From JAVVVD01 sp964642795 (GTDB taxonomy: Bacteria > Bacillota > Clostridia > Christensenellales > CAG-138), in contig CAZXRQ010000001.1 of the NCBI GenBank assembly GCA_964642795.1, positions 5,579-69,578 on the forward strand: a stretch of 64,000 nt of DNA, written 5' to 3'. The translations under genes and the position numbers were made by a program. Under the pieces are notes generated by a model, which ran no database searches, was not told the DNA's origin, and worked only from the letters and a program-made list of their open reading frames with translations. This document shows positions 42,210-51,501 of the stretch, piece by piece. Every line of letters starts with the position of its first letter. The stretch's first letter is position 1.

Positions 42210-43794
42210 GGTACTTGCGCTGGCGGTGGCCCTGATGGCTGTGCCACTGTGCGGCTGTTCCGGCGATGAGACCGTAGAGGAAGCGCCGCTGGTGCTGCCT
42301 ACGCCGGAGCCGGATCCTCAGCCTGCCAGCGGCGGCGGGCTCATACTGCCCATGCCGGAGAATGCAGACATTTCCGATCCGTATCTTGTAAATACGGAGG
42401 AGATGCTTTCGCTCTATTCGATGGTATATGAGGGCCTGCTGCGTATAGATTCAACGGGCCAGCTGACAGCGCTGCTTGCGGAGACATGGTCTGTGGATGA
42501 TGCCGGCTATACATGGACGCTGACTCTGCGAACGGCGCGCTGGCACAACAGCGATACGCGGCTTACCGCATCCGATGTGGTGTACAGCTTTGAGCGTTTG
42601 TCGGCCATGGAGACCAGCTACTACTCAACGATAATCGAGGATATCGAAAGCATAAGTACGGTGGACAACTATACAATCAGCGTAAAGATGAAGCACAAAG
42701 GCGTGAGCGCCCTGTATTCGCTGATATTTCCTATACTGCCGGCAGGCTCCTCAGACGGTCTGCCCGCAGGAACTGGCCCGTATATAATCGAACATGCCTC
42801 AAGCGAGCGTATATCGCTCAGCGCAAACGAGGACTGGTGGCGGCAGCGGGCATATATAGACACCGTGATATTTTTGGCCAGAGATAATACCGAGACTGCG
42901 CTTGCTTCATATGAGGCCGGTCAGCTCAACATGGTGCCTACAAGTTTGGTATCCGCCGGCCGGTACCGCAGCGAGGGCGTTACAAATGTGCTGGATATTA
43001 TGACGCAGACCTGCGAAATGATAATGATAAACGATTCTGCGGAGCTGTTGAAGAATGTTAAGGTGCGAAAGGCCATTGCCTATGCGCTGGACAGGAGCGC
43101 AATAATCACCGCTGCCTACATGAACCGCGCGCAGGCATCGGATGTGCCGATAGCGCCGGATTCATGGCTGTATGACAGCACTAGCAAGGTATATGATTAT
43201 AATCTGGTCACGGCGCAGACGCTGCTTACGGAGGTCGGATGGTCGGATATAGACGGCGACGGCAAGCTCGAACGTGAAGGACGCGACTATGACGAGCTAT
43301 CGCTTACACTGCTGGTAAGTTCATCATCGGATACGGCGCGGCAGAGCGCCGCGCAGCTTATCGCGTCGCAGCTGGGGGAGATAGGCATTACCGTGGATGT
43401 GGTCAGCGCGGCGTTTTCCATCGGAGATGAGAGCAGCGAGTATGTAAGTATGCTCAAGTCAGGCAGCTTTGATATAGCTTTGATAGGGGTAAACATGGGG
43501 CGCGACTGCGACCTGAGCGCTATTGTCAACCGTGATGGAGAGCGCAACTACGGCCGGTTTACCAACGCATATCTCGAAACGCTAGTGCAAACTGTGAATA
43601 CTGCAGCCGACGAAGAGTCGTTCAAATTGGCAGCTGCAGAGCTGCAACAGGCGCTGATATCGGATATGCCGTTCATAACGCTGTACTTCAGGCAAAACAG
43701 TATCGTGTATTCTGCCGAAATACAGGGCTTGACGGATGTGCGCGAACCCGATATATTCAGAACCATATCCAAGTGGTATATAAACGTTGAATAA
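42169..43794 (+). CDS. Orphan oligopeptide/nickel-type substrate-binding lipoprotein
   Basis: The 541-residue protein belongs to the SBP_bac_5 (OppA/DppA) family: a lipoprotein signal ending LCGC, then LLAETWSVDDAGYTWTLTLRTARWHNSDTRLTASDVVYSFERL and VRKAIAYALDRSAI. The ATG at 42169 lies inside the end of the transglycosylase gene, with AGGATCGAG upstream. No permease or ATPase is nearby, so it either pairs with a distant transporter or has a sensing or wall role. Confidence 0.87.
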   Translation: MINIRNYIKRNWVRVLALAVALMAVPLCGCSGDETVEEAPLVLPTPEPDPQPASGGGLILPMPENADISDPYLVNTEEMLSLYSMVYEGLLRIDSTGQLTALLAETWSVDDAGYTWTLTLRTARWHNSDTRLTASDVVYSFERLSAMETSYYSTIIEDIESISTVDNYTISVKMKHKGVSALYSLIFPILPAGSSDGLPAGTGPYIIEHASSERISLSANEDWWRQRAYIDTVIFLARDNTETALASYEAGQLNMVPTSLVSAGRYRSEGVTNVLDIMTQTCEMIMINDSAELLKNVKVRKAIAYALDRSAIITAAYMNRAQASDVPIAPDSWLYDSTSKVYDYNLVTAQTLLTEVGWSDIDGDGKLEREGRDYDELSLTLLVSSSSDTARQSAAQLIASQLGEIGITVDVVSAAFSIGDESSEYVSMLKSGSFDIALIGVNMGRDCDLSAIVNRDGERNYGRFTNAYLETLVQTVNTAADEESFKLAAAELQQALISDMPFITLYFRQNSIVYSAEIQGLTDVREPDIFRTISKWYINVE

Positions 43795-43817
43795 CGTTTT
43801 GCATTTTAGGGGGTAGA

Positions 43818-44426
43818 ATGTTCGAACTTGTTTTAGGACTGCTGATACTTGCCATAGACCTGTGCACAAAGGCGCTGGCTGCTCATTGGTTGCCAACGCT
43901 GACCGGATCCACCTTTACGGTTATCGAAGGTGTGTTCAGCTTCACATATGTAAAAAACTACGGAGCTGCATTCGGTATAATGCAGGATGCGCGCTGGTTT
44001 TTCATAGTTGCTACGGTGGCCGTATGCGCTGTGATAGGCTATGTGCTTATACACGACTATACCAAGCTGCACCGGCTTATGCGGATAGCGCTTGCGCTGA
44101 TACTTACTGGGGCTGTGGGTAATTTTGTTGACCGCGTGATGCTGGGCTATGTTCGCGATATGCTGTACTTTTCGCTGATAGATTTTCCGGTATTTAACGT
44201 TGCGGACAGCGCGCTGACCATTGGCTGCGCCATAATGATACTTGATCTGCTTTTCGGTAAGGGCAGAAAGCTGCTCGACGACAGACAGGAAAAAAAGACG
44301 GCCTCAGCAGATGAAAGCGAATCGGTCGATGAAACAAACAGCGAAACAAAAGCTGACAACCGTTCCGAGCCGGACAAAGCCGAAGCGCCGCACGACGATG
44401 CCGACGTGGAGAAAAAGGATGAGTGA
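43818..44426 (+). CDS. lspA: Signal peptidase II (lipoprotein signal peptidase)
   Basis: The 202-residue protein has four membrane helices and the catalytic Asp pair: D105 in GNFVDRVMLGYVRDMLYF and D130 in FNVADSALT. It cleaves lipoprotein signal peptides after lipidation. Unlike most LspA (about 150-170 residues), it has a long hydrophilic, acidic tail from about residue 150, rich in Asp, Glu, Lys and Ser. The tail's last codons overlap rluD by 8 nt. Many substrates exist locally (LDT-cluster lipoprotein, BMP, SBP). Confidence 0.95.
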   Translation: MFELVLGLLILAIDLCTKALAAHWLPTLTGSTFTVIEGVFSFTYVKNYGAAFGIMQDARWFFIVATVAVCAVIGYVLIHDYTKLHRLMRIALALILTGAVGNFVDRVMLGYVRDMLYFSLIDFPVFNVADSALTIGCAIMILDLLFGKGRKLLDDRQEKKTASADESESVDETNSETKADNRSEPDKAEAPHDDADVEKKDE

Positions 44427-45387
44427 CATTTCCGAAGAAAGCGGAATGCGCGAACTGACCGCCCTCGCGGATAAGGCCGGAGAGCGGCTGGACGTATTCT
44501 CTGCGCGCGTTTCGCTTGAGACGCGCGCTTTTGTACAAAGGCTGATAGATGAGGACAATGTATCCGTAAATGGCCGATCCTGCCGCGTAGGACAGAAGCT
44601 GAAGCCGGGCGACCGCGTGGATATCACCATACCGCCGCCCGCCGTTACGGACATACTGCCAGAGAATATACCGCTGAGTATCGTGTATGAGGATGGCGAC
44701 ATTGCCGTAATAGATAAACCCAAGGGTATGGTGGTGCATCCAGCGCCGGGCAACGAGACGGGCACGCTGGTAAACGCACTGCTGTACAGTCTAAACAGCC
44801 TCTCCGGAGTTGGGGGGGAGATACGCCCGGGTATAGTACACCGTATCGATAAGCTGACCAGCGGGCTGATGGTCGTAGCAAAAAACGACCGCGCACACAA
44901 TGCGCTTGCGCTGCAAATGAAGGAGCACACGGCCCACAGGACGTATGTGGCGCTGGTGGAGGGCAACATAAAAGAGGACAGCGGCCGGGTGGATGCGCCC
45001 ATAGGCCGCAGTCCCACGGACAGAAAGCGCATGGCGGTGACGCAGAACGGACGCAATGCGGCTACACGATACACGGTGCTTTACCGTTTTGGCGAGCTGA
45101 CGCTTATTGCGGCCATGCTGGAGACCGGGCGAACGCATCAGATCAGGGTGCATATGTCGCACATAAAGCACCCGCTGGCCGGCGATACGCTGTACGGCCG
45201 CGCCAAGCCGCTGCTGGGATTGGATGGACAGGCGCTTCATGCTGCGCGGCTGACGCTTACACACCCGTCCACGGGGGAGCGCATGAGCTTCTATGCGCCG
45301 CTGCCGGATTGGTTTGTTGCCGCGCTTGACCGTGCAGGCTATGCCGGCGAGACCGACGTACGCTTACTGCTGCCTCCGGAGGAATAG
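44419..45387 (+). CDS. rluD: RluD-type 23S rRNA pseudouridine synthase
   Basis: The ATG at 44419 overlaps the lspA end and follows GAAAAAGG. The 322-residue protein has an N-terminal S4 RNA-binding domain (RLDVFSARVSLETRAFVQRLIDEDNVSVNGRSC) and the RluA/RluD catalytic region with D144 in IVHRIDKLTSGLMVVAKN, then TGRTHQIRVHMSHIKHPLAGDTLYG. It converts specific uridines of 23S rRNA to pseudouridine. The lspA-rluD pairing is common in bacteria. The exact site (1911/1915/1917 or another) is not certain. Confidence 0.93.
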   Translation: MSDISEESGMRELTALADKAGERLDVFSARVSLETRAFVQRLIDEDNVSVNGRSCRVGQKLKPGDRVDITIPPPAVTDILPENIPLSIVYEDGDIAVIDKPKGMVVHPAPGNETGTLVNALLYSLNSLSGVGGEIRPGIVHRIDKLTSGLMVVAKNDRAHNALALQMKEHTAHRTYVALVEGNIKEDSGRVDAPIGRSPTDRKRMAVTQNGRNAATRYTVLYRFGELTLIAAMLETGRTHQIRVHMSHIKHPLAGDTLYGRAKPLLGLDGQALHAARLTLTHPSTGERMSFYAPLPDWFVAALDRAGYAGETDVRLLLPPEE

Positions 45388-45390
45388 CGG

Positions 45391-46035
45391 ATGGAAAAGC
45401 GCGGAGCAAAGCTGGAAAAACTAAAACGGCTGATACTTCCGGCCTGCTTGTTCGGGTTTTGCGTTGCGCTGTATTTCCTTACTGCGCCTAAAGGCTCCAG
45501 AAGCGTGCAGACTTCCGACGGCTATACGACGAAAGTCTTCGTGGCGACCGGCAGCTTTTTGCCTACTGCTGTGCCCTCGTACAGCTTTATGGATATCGCG
45601 CTGGAGAACGGCTTTTCTGGCGAGCTTGTGCAGACCGGCATTGGAGCCGCCGAAATAGCTTACGATGTTGCACGCGAAGGCGGCGGCGCGGCGCAGCTCC
45701 TGCTGAAGCTGGAGGAAGGCGCAGTGTATGCTGTGCAGCTTACAGCCGTCCGCCCTGAGGAACAGGTGGCCAATTCCGTTATAAGGGCTGAGCTGCTTAT
45801 GGGCTGCTCATATGACGAATATGTTCAATGGCTGGAGAACTGTACATCGGCGCTTGCTTGTGCGCTAAATGCGGGCATTGACGCTGCCGGCTGTTCGGAT
45901 ATTGCTGAATGTCTGCGGCTCACGGCAGACGATGGGGAACGGCGTGATATCGCATTGAACGGGCTTTCTGCGACGATATCCATTAACACTATGGCTGATC
46001 CCGAGCTGCTTTGCATCTGGCTGGAGCTGGTGTAA
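45391..46035 (+). CDS. Single-pass membrane protein, function unknown
   Basis: The 214-residue protein has a basic N-terminus, one hydrophobic segment (about residues 14-32), then an extracytoplasmic region. No motif I recognise is present. It starts 3 nt after the rluD stop, with GGAGGAA upstream, so it is cotranscribed with lspA-rluD. It may be a lineage-specific envelope protein. Confidence 0.65.
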   Translation: MEKRGAKLEKLKRLILPACLFGFCVALYFLTAPKGSRSVQTSDGYTTKVFVATGSFLPTAVPSYSFMDIALENGFSGELVQTGIGAAEIAYDVAREGGGAAQLLLKLEEGAVYAVQLTAVRPEEQVANSVIRAELLMGCSYDEYVQWLENCTSALACALNAGIDAAGCSDIAECLRLTADDGERRDIALNGLSATISINTMADPELLCIWLELV

Positions 46036-46077
46036 AAAACAGAAATCCGAAAGGAACGTAAATATTGTCATAAAGTA

Positions 46078-46106
46078 TTGAAATAACACACAAGCTATTG
46101 TATAAT
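46078..46106 (+). promoter_or_regulatory. Strong sigma-A promoter of zapA
   Basis: TTGAAA (46078-46083) and a perfect TATAAT (46101-46106) are spaced by exactly 17 bp, 40 nt before zapA. Confidence 0.75.
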
Positions 46107-46145
46107 AATAAAAACATAAGTACAATATGTATTGGTGGTGTGGTT

Positions 46146-46469
46146 ATGGAGAAAACGCATACAAAGGTGCGCATAGCCGGGCAGGATTTCAGGCTTACCG
46201 GCGACAACAGCGAGGAATATATTCAACGGCTTGCAGAGTTCGTTAATAACCGTATTAGCGAGATGCAGCAGACCTATCCCAAGCTTAGCACAATGGACTG
46301 CGCGCTGCTTGCGTCCCTTAATATTGCCGATGAGCTCCACCAGCTTAAAGCCGAATATGACGCAATGGATACGCGTATATCCGCCCTTCGCGACCTGCCG
46401 CACAAGAGTGTGCCGGCCGCCCCGGTAAAGCGTCCGTTCGAAACGCGGGAGCCGGTTACCACAAAATAA
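46146..46469 (+). CDS. zapA: Cell-division protein ZapA
   Basis: The 107-residue protein has the ZapA pattern (KVRIAGQDFRLTGDNSEEYIQRLAEFVNNRISEMQ) followed by a helix (SLNIADELHQLKAEYDAM). ZapA binds FtsZ and bundles its filaments at midcell. The length is normal, with a Pro-rich tail. The ATG at 46146 is preceded by GGTGGTGTGG. Position ahead of the U32 and mutS2 genes is the usual Firmicute arrangement. Confidence 0.9.
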   Translation: MEKTHTKVRIAGQDFRLTGDNSEEYIQRLAEFVNNRISEMQQTYPKLSTMDCALLASLNIADELHQLKAEYDAMDTRISALRDLPHKSVPAAPVKRPFETREPVTTK

Positions 46470-46485
46470 CGGCGCGGATCTTTAT

Positions 46486-46524
46486 ACGGCTTGGGACGGA
46501 AGCGCCCGGGCCGTTTTGTAGTTT
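46486..46524 (+). terminator. Terminator or attenuator after zapA
   Basis: ACGGCTTGGG pairs with CCCGGGCCGT, allowing two G-U pairs, across a 9-nt loop and is followed by TTTGTAGTTT. Confidence 0.6.
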
Positions 46525-46542
46525 AATGGGAGGATATATAGG

Positions 46543-48618
46543 ATGGAACTGCTTTCCCCGGCGGGCAGCTTTGAAAGCCTTATTGCAGCGGTACAGAATG
46601 GCGCGGACGCCGTATATTTTGGAGGCGCGGCATTTAACGCACGAAGACTTGCAAAGAATTTCGACAGTGCGGAGCTTGAGCGCGCAGTGGATTATTGCAG
46701 ACTGCGCGGGGCAAAAGTATATATTACGCTAAACACCCTGCTTACGGACCGTGAATTGGGCGAGGCGTTAAATTATGCCGCGGAGCTATACCGGCTGGGA
46801 GTGGATGCGGTAATTGTGCAGGATATCGGGCTTGCCGGTCTGCTGCATAGACAGTTGCCGGAGCTTACGCTGCATGCGAGCACACAGATGGGCATACATG
46901 ACCTTGACGGTGCGCTTACTGTACAAAAGTTGGGAATGTGCAGGGCGGTGTTGTCGCGCGAGACTTCGCTTGAAGCTATCAGGCATATTGCAGATAACTG
47001 TACGCTGGAGCTGGAGGCGTTTGCTCATGGCGCGCTGTGCATGAGCTTTTCCGGCGGCTGTCTGTTCTCCAGCATGGCAGGAGAGCGCAGCGGTAACCGG
47101 GGCACCTGCGCACAGCCCTGCCGCAAGCGCATGGCGGTAAACGACAGCCCTGGAACGGACGACTATGCGCTGAGCCTTTCGGATCTGTGTATGCTTTCGC
47201 ATATAGCAGATATGGAGGCTGCGGGTGTGTGCTGCATAAAGCTTGAAGGCAGAATGAAACGACCGGAGTACGTTGCCGCGGCAACACACGCGTATAGGCT
47301 TGCGATGGATGGGGATACGACGGATCCCAATGAACTGCTCAGGGAGATACGAAGAATATTCGATCGCGGCGCAAGGACGGGCTATTACTACGGCGACGGA
47401 GCCGTAACGGACTGTGTTGCGCAAAGCCGCGGCGAGGAGGACGCGCTAAAACGCGCGCAGCTAAGCTATGCGGAGGAACGGCGCGCAAGACCTCTGGATA
47501 TGCACTTATATCTGCGTGCCGGCGAACCCGCGCAGCTGCACGTAAGCAGTAACGGCACGACGGCTGAGCTTATCGGCGGCATTGCGCAGACTGCGAACAA
47601 GCCTCAGAGCGGCGACGTATATCTGCGCCAGCTTGAAAAATTAGGCGGTACTGCGTTCCAGCCTGGCAAATGCAGCGTGGACGCAGGGGAGGACGCGTAT
47701 CTGCCGGCCGCTGAGATCAACGCGATGCGCCGTGAGGCGTGCCTGCTGATCGCCGGACAGCTTACCCAGCGGCGCGTGCTGCAAACTGCACCCATACTGC
47801 CCGCGCTTTCGCCTATGCAGAGTGAGAGCTTTAAAATATGCGTACAGACATGTACGCTCGCACAGGCAAAGGCCGCGCTGGACGCCGGAGCCGACGAGCT
47901 TGCGCTTGCGCCGTGGGATTATGCTATGGCGGCGGATATGCTGGAAGCCCTGCAAAAATACCGCGACGACGCAAAGCTGCTGCTGAGCCTGCCAGCTGTG
48001 GTGATGGCGCGTGAGGAACGCGACAGACTGATAGGTCTGCTGCACAGCGGCCTTGTGGATGGCGGTATAGCCTCCAACATAGGCCAAACGGACTGGCTGG
48101 AAGGGCTTACTGTGCATCTTGCGGGTACGCAGCTCAACTCCATGAACTCATACAGCGTGCGCGCGCTGTACGCTATGGGGTATACCGGCGTTTTGCTCAG
48201 CCAGGAACTGACAAAGCCGCAGATAAATGATATACTCAAACACACAACCGCGGGCGTGCGCATATATGGGCGCACGGAGCTTATGCAGCTGTGCCATTGC
48301 ACGGTGAAGGAGCACTTAGGCTGCATGGGCTGTACCGGAAATTCAGGGACGCTTGTTGACGAGGCGGGGAGACGCTTTCCGCTTGTTAATGTGAAGCAGA
48401 CGGACGGCTGCCTTGTGAAGGTGCTCAACTGCGTCCCCACGGATATATGCGACCTGTACGGTAGACTGCCATTGGACAGGGCGCAGCTGGTATTCTGGGA
48501 AGAAACGCCGGAACAGACGGCGGAGCGTGTGCGCGCAGCCGTGCTTGCAAGAGCCGGTACGGCCGTAACGTCTGTTGAAAACGCTACGCGCGGCCATTGG
48601 ACGCGCGCGGTAGACTAA
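46543..48618 (+). CDS. U32-family peptidase-like protein (long form, RlhA-like)
   Basis: The 691-residue protein has the U32 N-terminal barrel (MELLSPAGSFESLIAAVQNGADAVYFGG, ASTQMGIHD), the signature block EAFAHGALCMSFSGGCLFSSM with Cys ligands (SGNRGTCAQPCRKRM), CCIKLEGRMKRPEYVA, and a long C-terminal DUF3656-type domain. Its Cys residues match an iron-sulfur site. Long U32 proteins include E. coli RlhA, needed for 23S rRNA hydroxylation, so an RNA-modification role is plausible and proteolysis is less so. Confidence 0.9.
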   Translation: MELLSPAGSFESLIAAVQNGADAVYFGGAAFNARRLAKNFDSAELERAVDYCRLRGAKVYITLNTLLTDRELGEALNYAAELYRLGVDAVIVQDIGLAGLLHRQLPELTLHASTQMGIHDLDGALTVQKLGMCRAVLSRETSLEAIRHIADNCTLELEAFAHGALCMSFSGGCLFSSMAGERSGNRGTCAQPCRKRMAVNDSPGTDDYALSLSDLCMLSHIADMEAAGVCCIKLEGRMKRPEYVAAATHAYRLAMDGDTTDPNELLREIRRIFDRGARTGYYYGDGAVTDCVAQSRGEEDALKRAQLSYAEERRARPLDMHLYLRAGEPAQLHVSSNGTTAELIGGIAQTANKPQSGDVYLRQLEKLGGTAFQPGKCSVDAGEDAYLPAAEINAMRREACLLIAGQLTQRRVLQTAPILPALSPMQSESFKICVQTCTLAQAKAALDAGADELALAPWDYAMAADMLEALQKYRDDAKLLLSLPAVVMAREERDRLIGLLHSGLVDGGIASNIGQTDWLEGLTVHLAGTQLNSMNSYSVRALYAMGYTGVLLSQELTKPQINDILKHTTAGVRIYGRTELMQLCHCTVKEHLGCMGCTGNSGTLVDEAGRRFPLVNVKQTDGCLVKVLNCVPTDICDLYGRLPLDRAQLVFWEETPEQTAERVRAAVLARAGTAVTSVENATRGHWTRAVD

Positions 48619-48642
48619 GAATAACTGCCGAGGAATTTACAA

Positions 48643-50991
48643 ATGCAAGATCGTGTATTGAAAACCCTTGAATTCGATAAGATCGCAATAATGGTGCGGG
48701 AACGGACGTCCTGCTGCGTAGGCGAAGAACTGGCGGAAGCCCTCAAGCCGGAGTACCGCTTTGACGAAGTGCAGCGAAGCCTTGAGCTTACCGCGCAGGC
48801 GCATACGCAGCTTGTAAGAAACGGCTGCTCGCCGGTAGACTGGTTTCCGGATATGCGGGAATGTCTTAAAAAAACCCATGCCGCGCTGTATCTTTCTACC
48901 GGAGAGCTGCTTGGTATAGCACAATGCCTGCGTGCATCACGGTTGGCAAGAGAGACCCTGGTACGGGAGGATTTCCCCGGCCTGCTTTATAACATTGCGA
49001 GCGGATTGTCCACGCACCGCAGCGTTGAGGAGGAGATAAGCCGCTGCATTATCAGCGAGGATGAGATGTTCGACGGCGCCTCGCCGGAGCTTGCGCGGAT
49101 TCGCCGCGCTATGCGCATAGCCAACGAGCGCGTGCGTGAAAAGCTAAACTCCATGATACGCTCCGCAACATACCAAAAATACCTTCAGGAGCCGCTTATC
49201 ACGATACGCAACGGCCGCTTCGTAATACCAGTAAAGCAGGAATACCGCCAGAATGTGCCGGGGCTTATTCACGACCAGTCCGGCAGCGGCGCAACGCTGT
49301 TTATAGAGCCTAATGCCGTAGTGGAGCTGGGCAACGAATATAAAAAGCTGTTGGGCGAGGAGGCGGAGGAGATAGAGCGCATACTCGCGGAGCTTACAGC
49401 GCTGCTTGCTCCGTATGCGGACGATATTTACGACAGCCTGCTGTTGCTGGGCGAGATCGACCTCATATTTGCCAAGGCTAAGCTGTCGCGCGAAATATCC
49501 GGCACCCTGCCCAAGCTGAACAGCGATGGCTTCATACGTATCGTGCGCGGAAGGCATCCGCTGCTTTCACGCGATGGCGTGGTGCCAATAGACATATGGC
49601 TGGGCCGCGATTATACCACACTGATAATTACAGGCCCCAATACGGGCGGAAAGACTGTAACGCTCAAAACGGTGGGGCTGTTCACCCTGATGGCTCAAAG
49701 CGGTATATTCGTACCCGCGGATGAGGGTACGGAGCTATGCGTGTTTTCCAGCGTGTATGCGGATATCGGCGACGAGCAGAGCATAGAGCAGTCGCTCTCC
49801 ACCTTTTCTTCGCACATGACCAACATAGTTGGCATACTCACATCGGCGGACGATCGCTCGCTCGTACTGCTGGACGAGCTGGGCGCGGGCACCGACCCCA
49901 ACGAGGGCGCGGCGCTTGCCATGAGTATACTGGACGAGCTTACCGCACGATGCTGCATATGCCTTGCAACAACACATTACAGCGAGATAAAGGCGTTTGC
50001 GCTGACCAGGGAGGGCATGGAGAACGCCTCGATGGAATTCGATGTGGACAGGCTTTGTCCGACCTACCGGCTGTTCATAGGCATACCGGGAAAATCCAAC
50101 GCATTTGAAATCGGCGAGCGGCTGGGCCTTCCAAAGCATATAATCGACGCAGCACGGGAAAACCTCAAAGGCGAGAATGTGCGCTTTGAGGACGTGATAT
50201 CCAGCGCGGAATCTCAGCGCAAGCGCGCCGAGCAGGAACGCTTTATGGCGGAGAAGGCCCGCGCGGAGCTGGACAGGCTGCGTGAGGAGGCGGAACGGGA
50301 GCGCAAAAAGCTCCAGGATGATAAGAATAAGCAGCAGGCCAAGGCGCGCGACGAGGCACGCAGGCTGGTGGCGGATACGCGCCGCGAGATGGATAAACTG
50401 ATCGTTGAGATACGCAGCATAAAGGGCATAGACCAAAGCGCTGCTGACAGGGTAATACAGCGCAGCCGTGACGCTATGCGCGCGGCTGAGGCGGGCCTAA
50501 GCGAGCCGATCCTGCAACAGGCAAAGGATGACGCTGGCAGGCCGCCAAAGTCTGTAAAGCAGGGGCAGACGGTGCGCATAGTGTCATTGGATAAGCAAGC
50601 CACGGTAATGTCGCCGTCCGATGCGAAGGGAGACGTACAGGTGCAGGCGGGCATAATCAAGCTGACGGTAAAGCTGTCGGATCTGCGGCTGATAGAGGAC
50701 AAAAGCGAGACGGCGGTGCGGACCAGCCTGCCTGCCAACCGTACCGTAGGACTGGAGTTGGATATACGCGGTATGCTTGTGGACGATGCCATACCGGTTG
50801 TAGACCGCTATTTGGATGACGCTGCTGCGGCAGGGCTTAGCGAGGTAAGCATAATCCACGGCAAGGGCACAGGCGCATTGCGCAGCGGCATACAGGCGCA
50901 TCTCAAAAACCACAGGCGCGTAATGAGCTTCCGGTTGGGCGCATATGGCGAAGGGGACGCAGGCGTTACGGTGGTAACGCTGCGCCAGTAG
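48643..50991 (+). CDS. mutS2: MutS2 (Smr-domain DNA/ribosome-rescue ATPase)
   Basis: The 782-residue protein lacks the MutS mismatch-recognition domain and has a core and ATPase domain with Walker A GPNTGGKTVTLKTVG near residue 331, Walker B LVLLDELGAGTDPNEGAALA, a long coiled-coil (about 515-610) and a C-terminal Smr domain with LDIRG and HGKGTGALR. MutS2 restrains recombination and, in Bacillus, senses collided ribosomes and splits them. It is 24 nt after the U32 gene, a common arrangement. Confidence 0.95.
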   Translation: MQDRVLKTLEFDKIAIMVRERTSCCVGEELAEALKPEYRFDEVQRSLELTAQAHTQLVRNGCSPVDWFPDMRECLKKTHAALYLSTGELLGIAQCLRASRLARETLVREDFPGLLYNIASGLSTHRSVEEEISRCIISEDEMFDGASPELARIRRAMRIANERVREKLNSMIRSATYQKYLQEPLITIRNGRFVIPVKQEYRQNVPGLIHDQSGSGATLFIEPNAVVELGNEYKKLLGEEAEEIERILAELTALLAPYADDIYDSLLLLGEIDLIFAKAKLSREISGTLPKLNSDGFIRIVRGRHPLLSRDGVVPIDIWLGRDYTTLIITGPNTGGKTVTLKTVGLFTLMAQSGIFVPADEGTELCVFSSVYADIGDEQSIEQSLSTFSSHMTNIVGILTSADDRSLVLLDELGAGTDPNEGAALAMSILDELTARCCICLATTHYSEIKAFALTREGMENASMEFDVDRLCPTYRLFIGIPGKSNAFEIGERLGLPKHIIDAARENLKGENVRFEDVISSAESQRKRAEQERFMAEKARAELDRLREEAERERKKLQDDKNKQQAKARDEARRLVADTRREMDKLIVEIRSIKGIDQSAADRVIQRSRDAMRAAEAGLSEPILQQAKDDAGRPPKSVKQGQTVRIVSLDKQATVMSPSDAKGDVQVQAGIIKLTVKLSDLRLIEDKSETAVRTSLPANRTVGLELDIRGMLVDDAIPVVDRYLDDAAAAGLSEVSIIHGKGTGALRSGIQAHLKNHRRVMSFRLGAYGEGDAGVTVVTLRQ

Positions 50992-51035
50992 GAAAATTCA
51001 CAGCATTGCCCCCATTATTCATACGGAGTTCATAT

Positions 51036-51485
51036 ATGGATGATAATATTATTTACGCAATTTCGCGCCGCTTAATAGGGGAGATATGCCGGTACGACGA
51101 ATGCAGCCGGACGGACGCGGATGCGGACACCCTGTATAAAACGGGGCGGGCGGTGTTGATATGTCCGGAATGCTTGGGTGGCTTGCCTACGCCGAGGCCG
51201 CCTGCTGAGATAAGCGGCGGCGACGGCTCGGATGTACTGGACGGGCGCGCAAGGGTAATAAACGCCGCCGGACAGGATGTTACGGCACAATTTGTATCCG
51301 GTGCGTACGCCGCGCTGGATCAGGCGAGGCGCGCAGGCGCTTCACGCGCGGTGCTTAGGGCAAAGAGCCCTTCCTGCGGCTGTGGCGTAATATACGACGG
51401 AACCTTTGCCGGCGCGTTGACGCAGGGGGATGGTGTTACGGCTGCACTTTTTAAACGCAGCGGCATCGACGTGGAAACACGATAA
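51036..51485 (+). CDS. DUF523-family protein lacking the usual first Cys
   Basis: The 149-residue protein has CPECLGGLPTPRPPAEI, ARVINAAGQDVT and AKSPSCGCGVIYDG, which are diagnostic of DUF523. The usual N-terminal SACLLG-x2-CRYDG block reads SRRLIGEICRYDE, so the first conserved Cys is replaced by Arg while the second Cys is retained. DUF523 is thought to bind metal, but its function is unknown. It starts 44 nt after mutS2 and is followed by the two-component genes. Confidence 0.85.
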   Translation: MDDNIIYAISRRLIGEICRYDECSRTDADADTLYKTGRAVLICPECLGGLPTPRPPAEISGGDGSDVLDGRARVINAAGQDVTAQFVSGAYAALDQARRAGASRAVLRAKSPSCGCGVIYDGTFAGALTQGDGVTAALFKRSGIDVETR

Positions 51486-51501
51486 TACGGAGGGAGCATT
51501 T

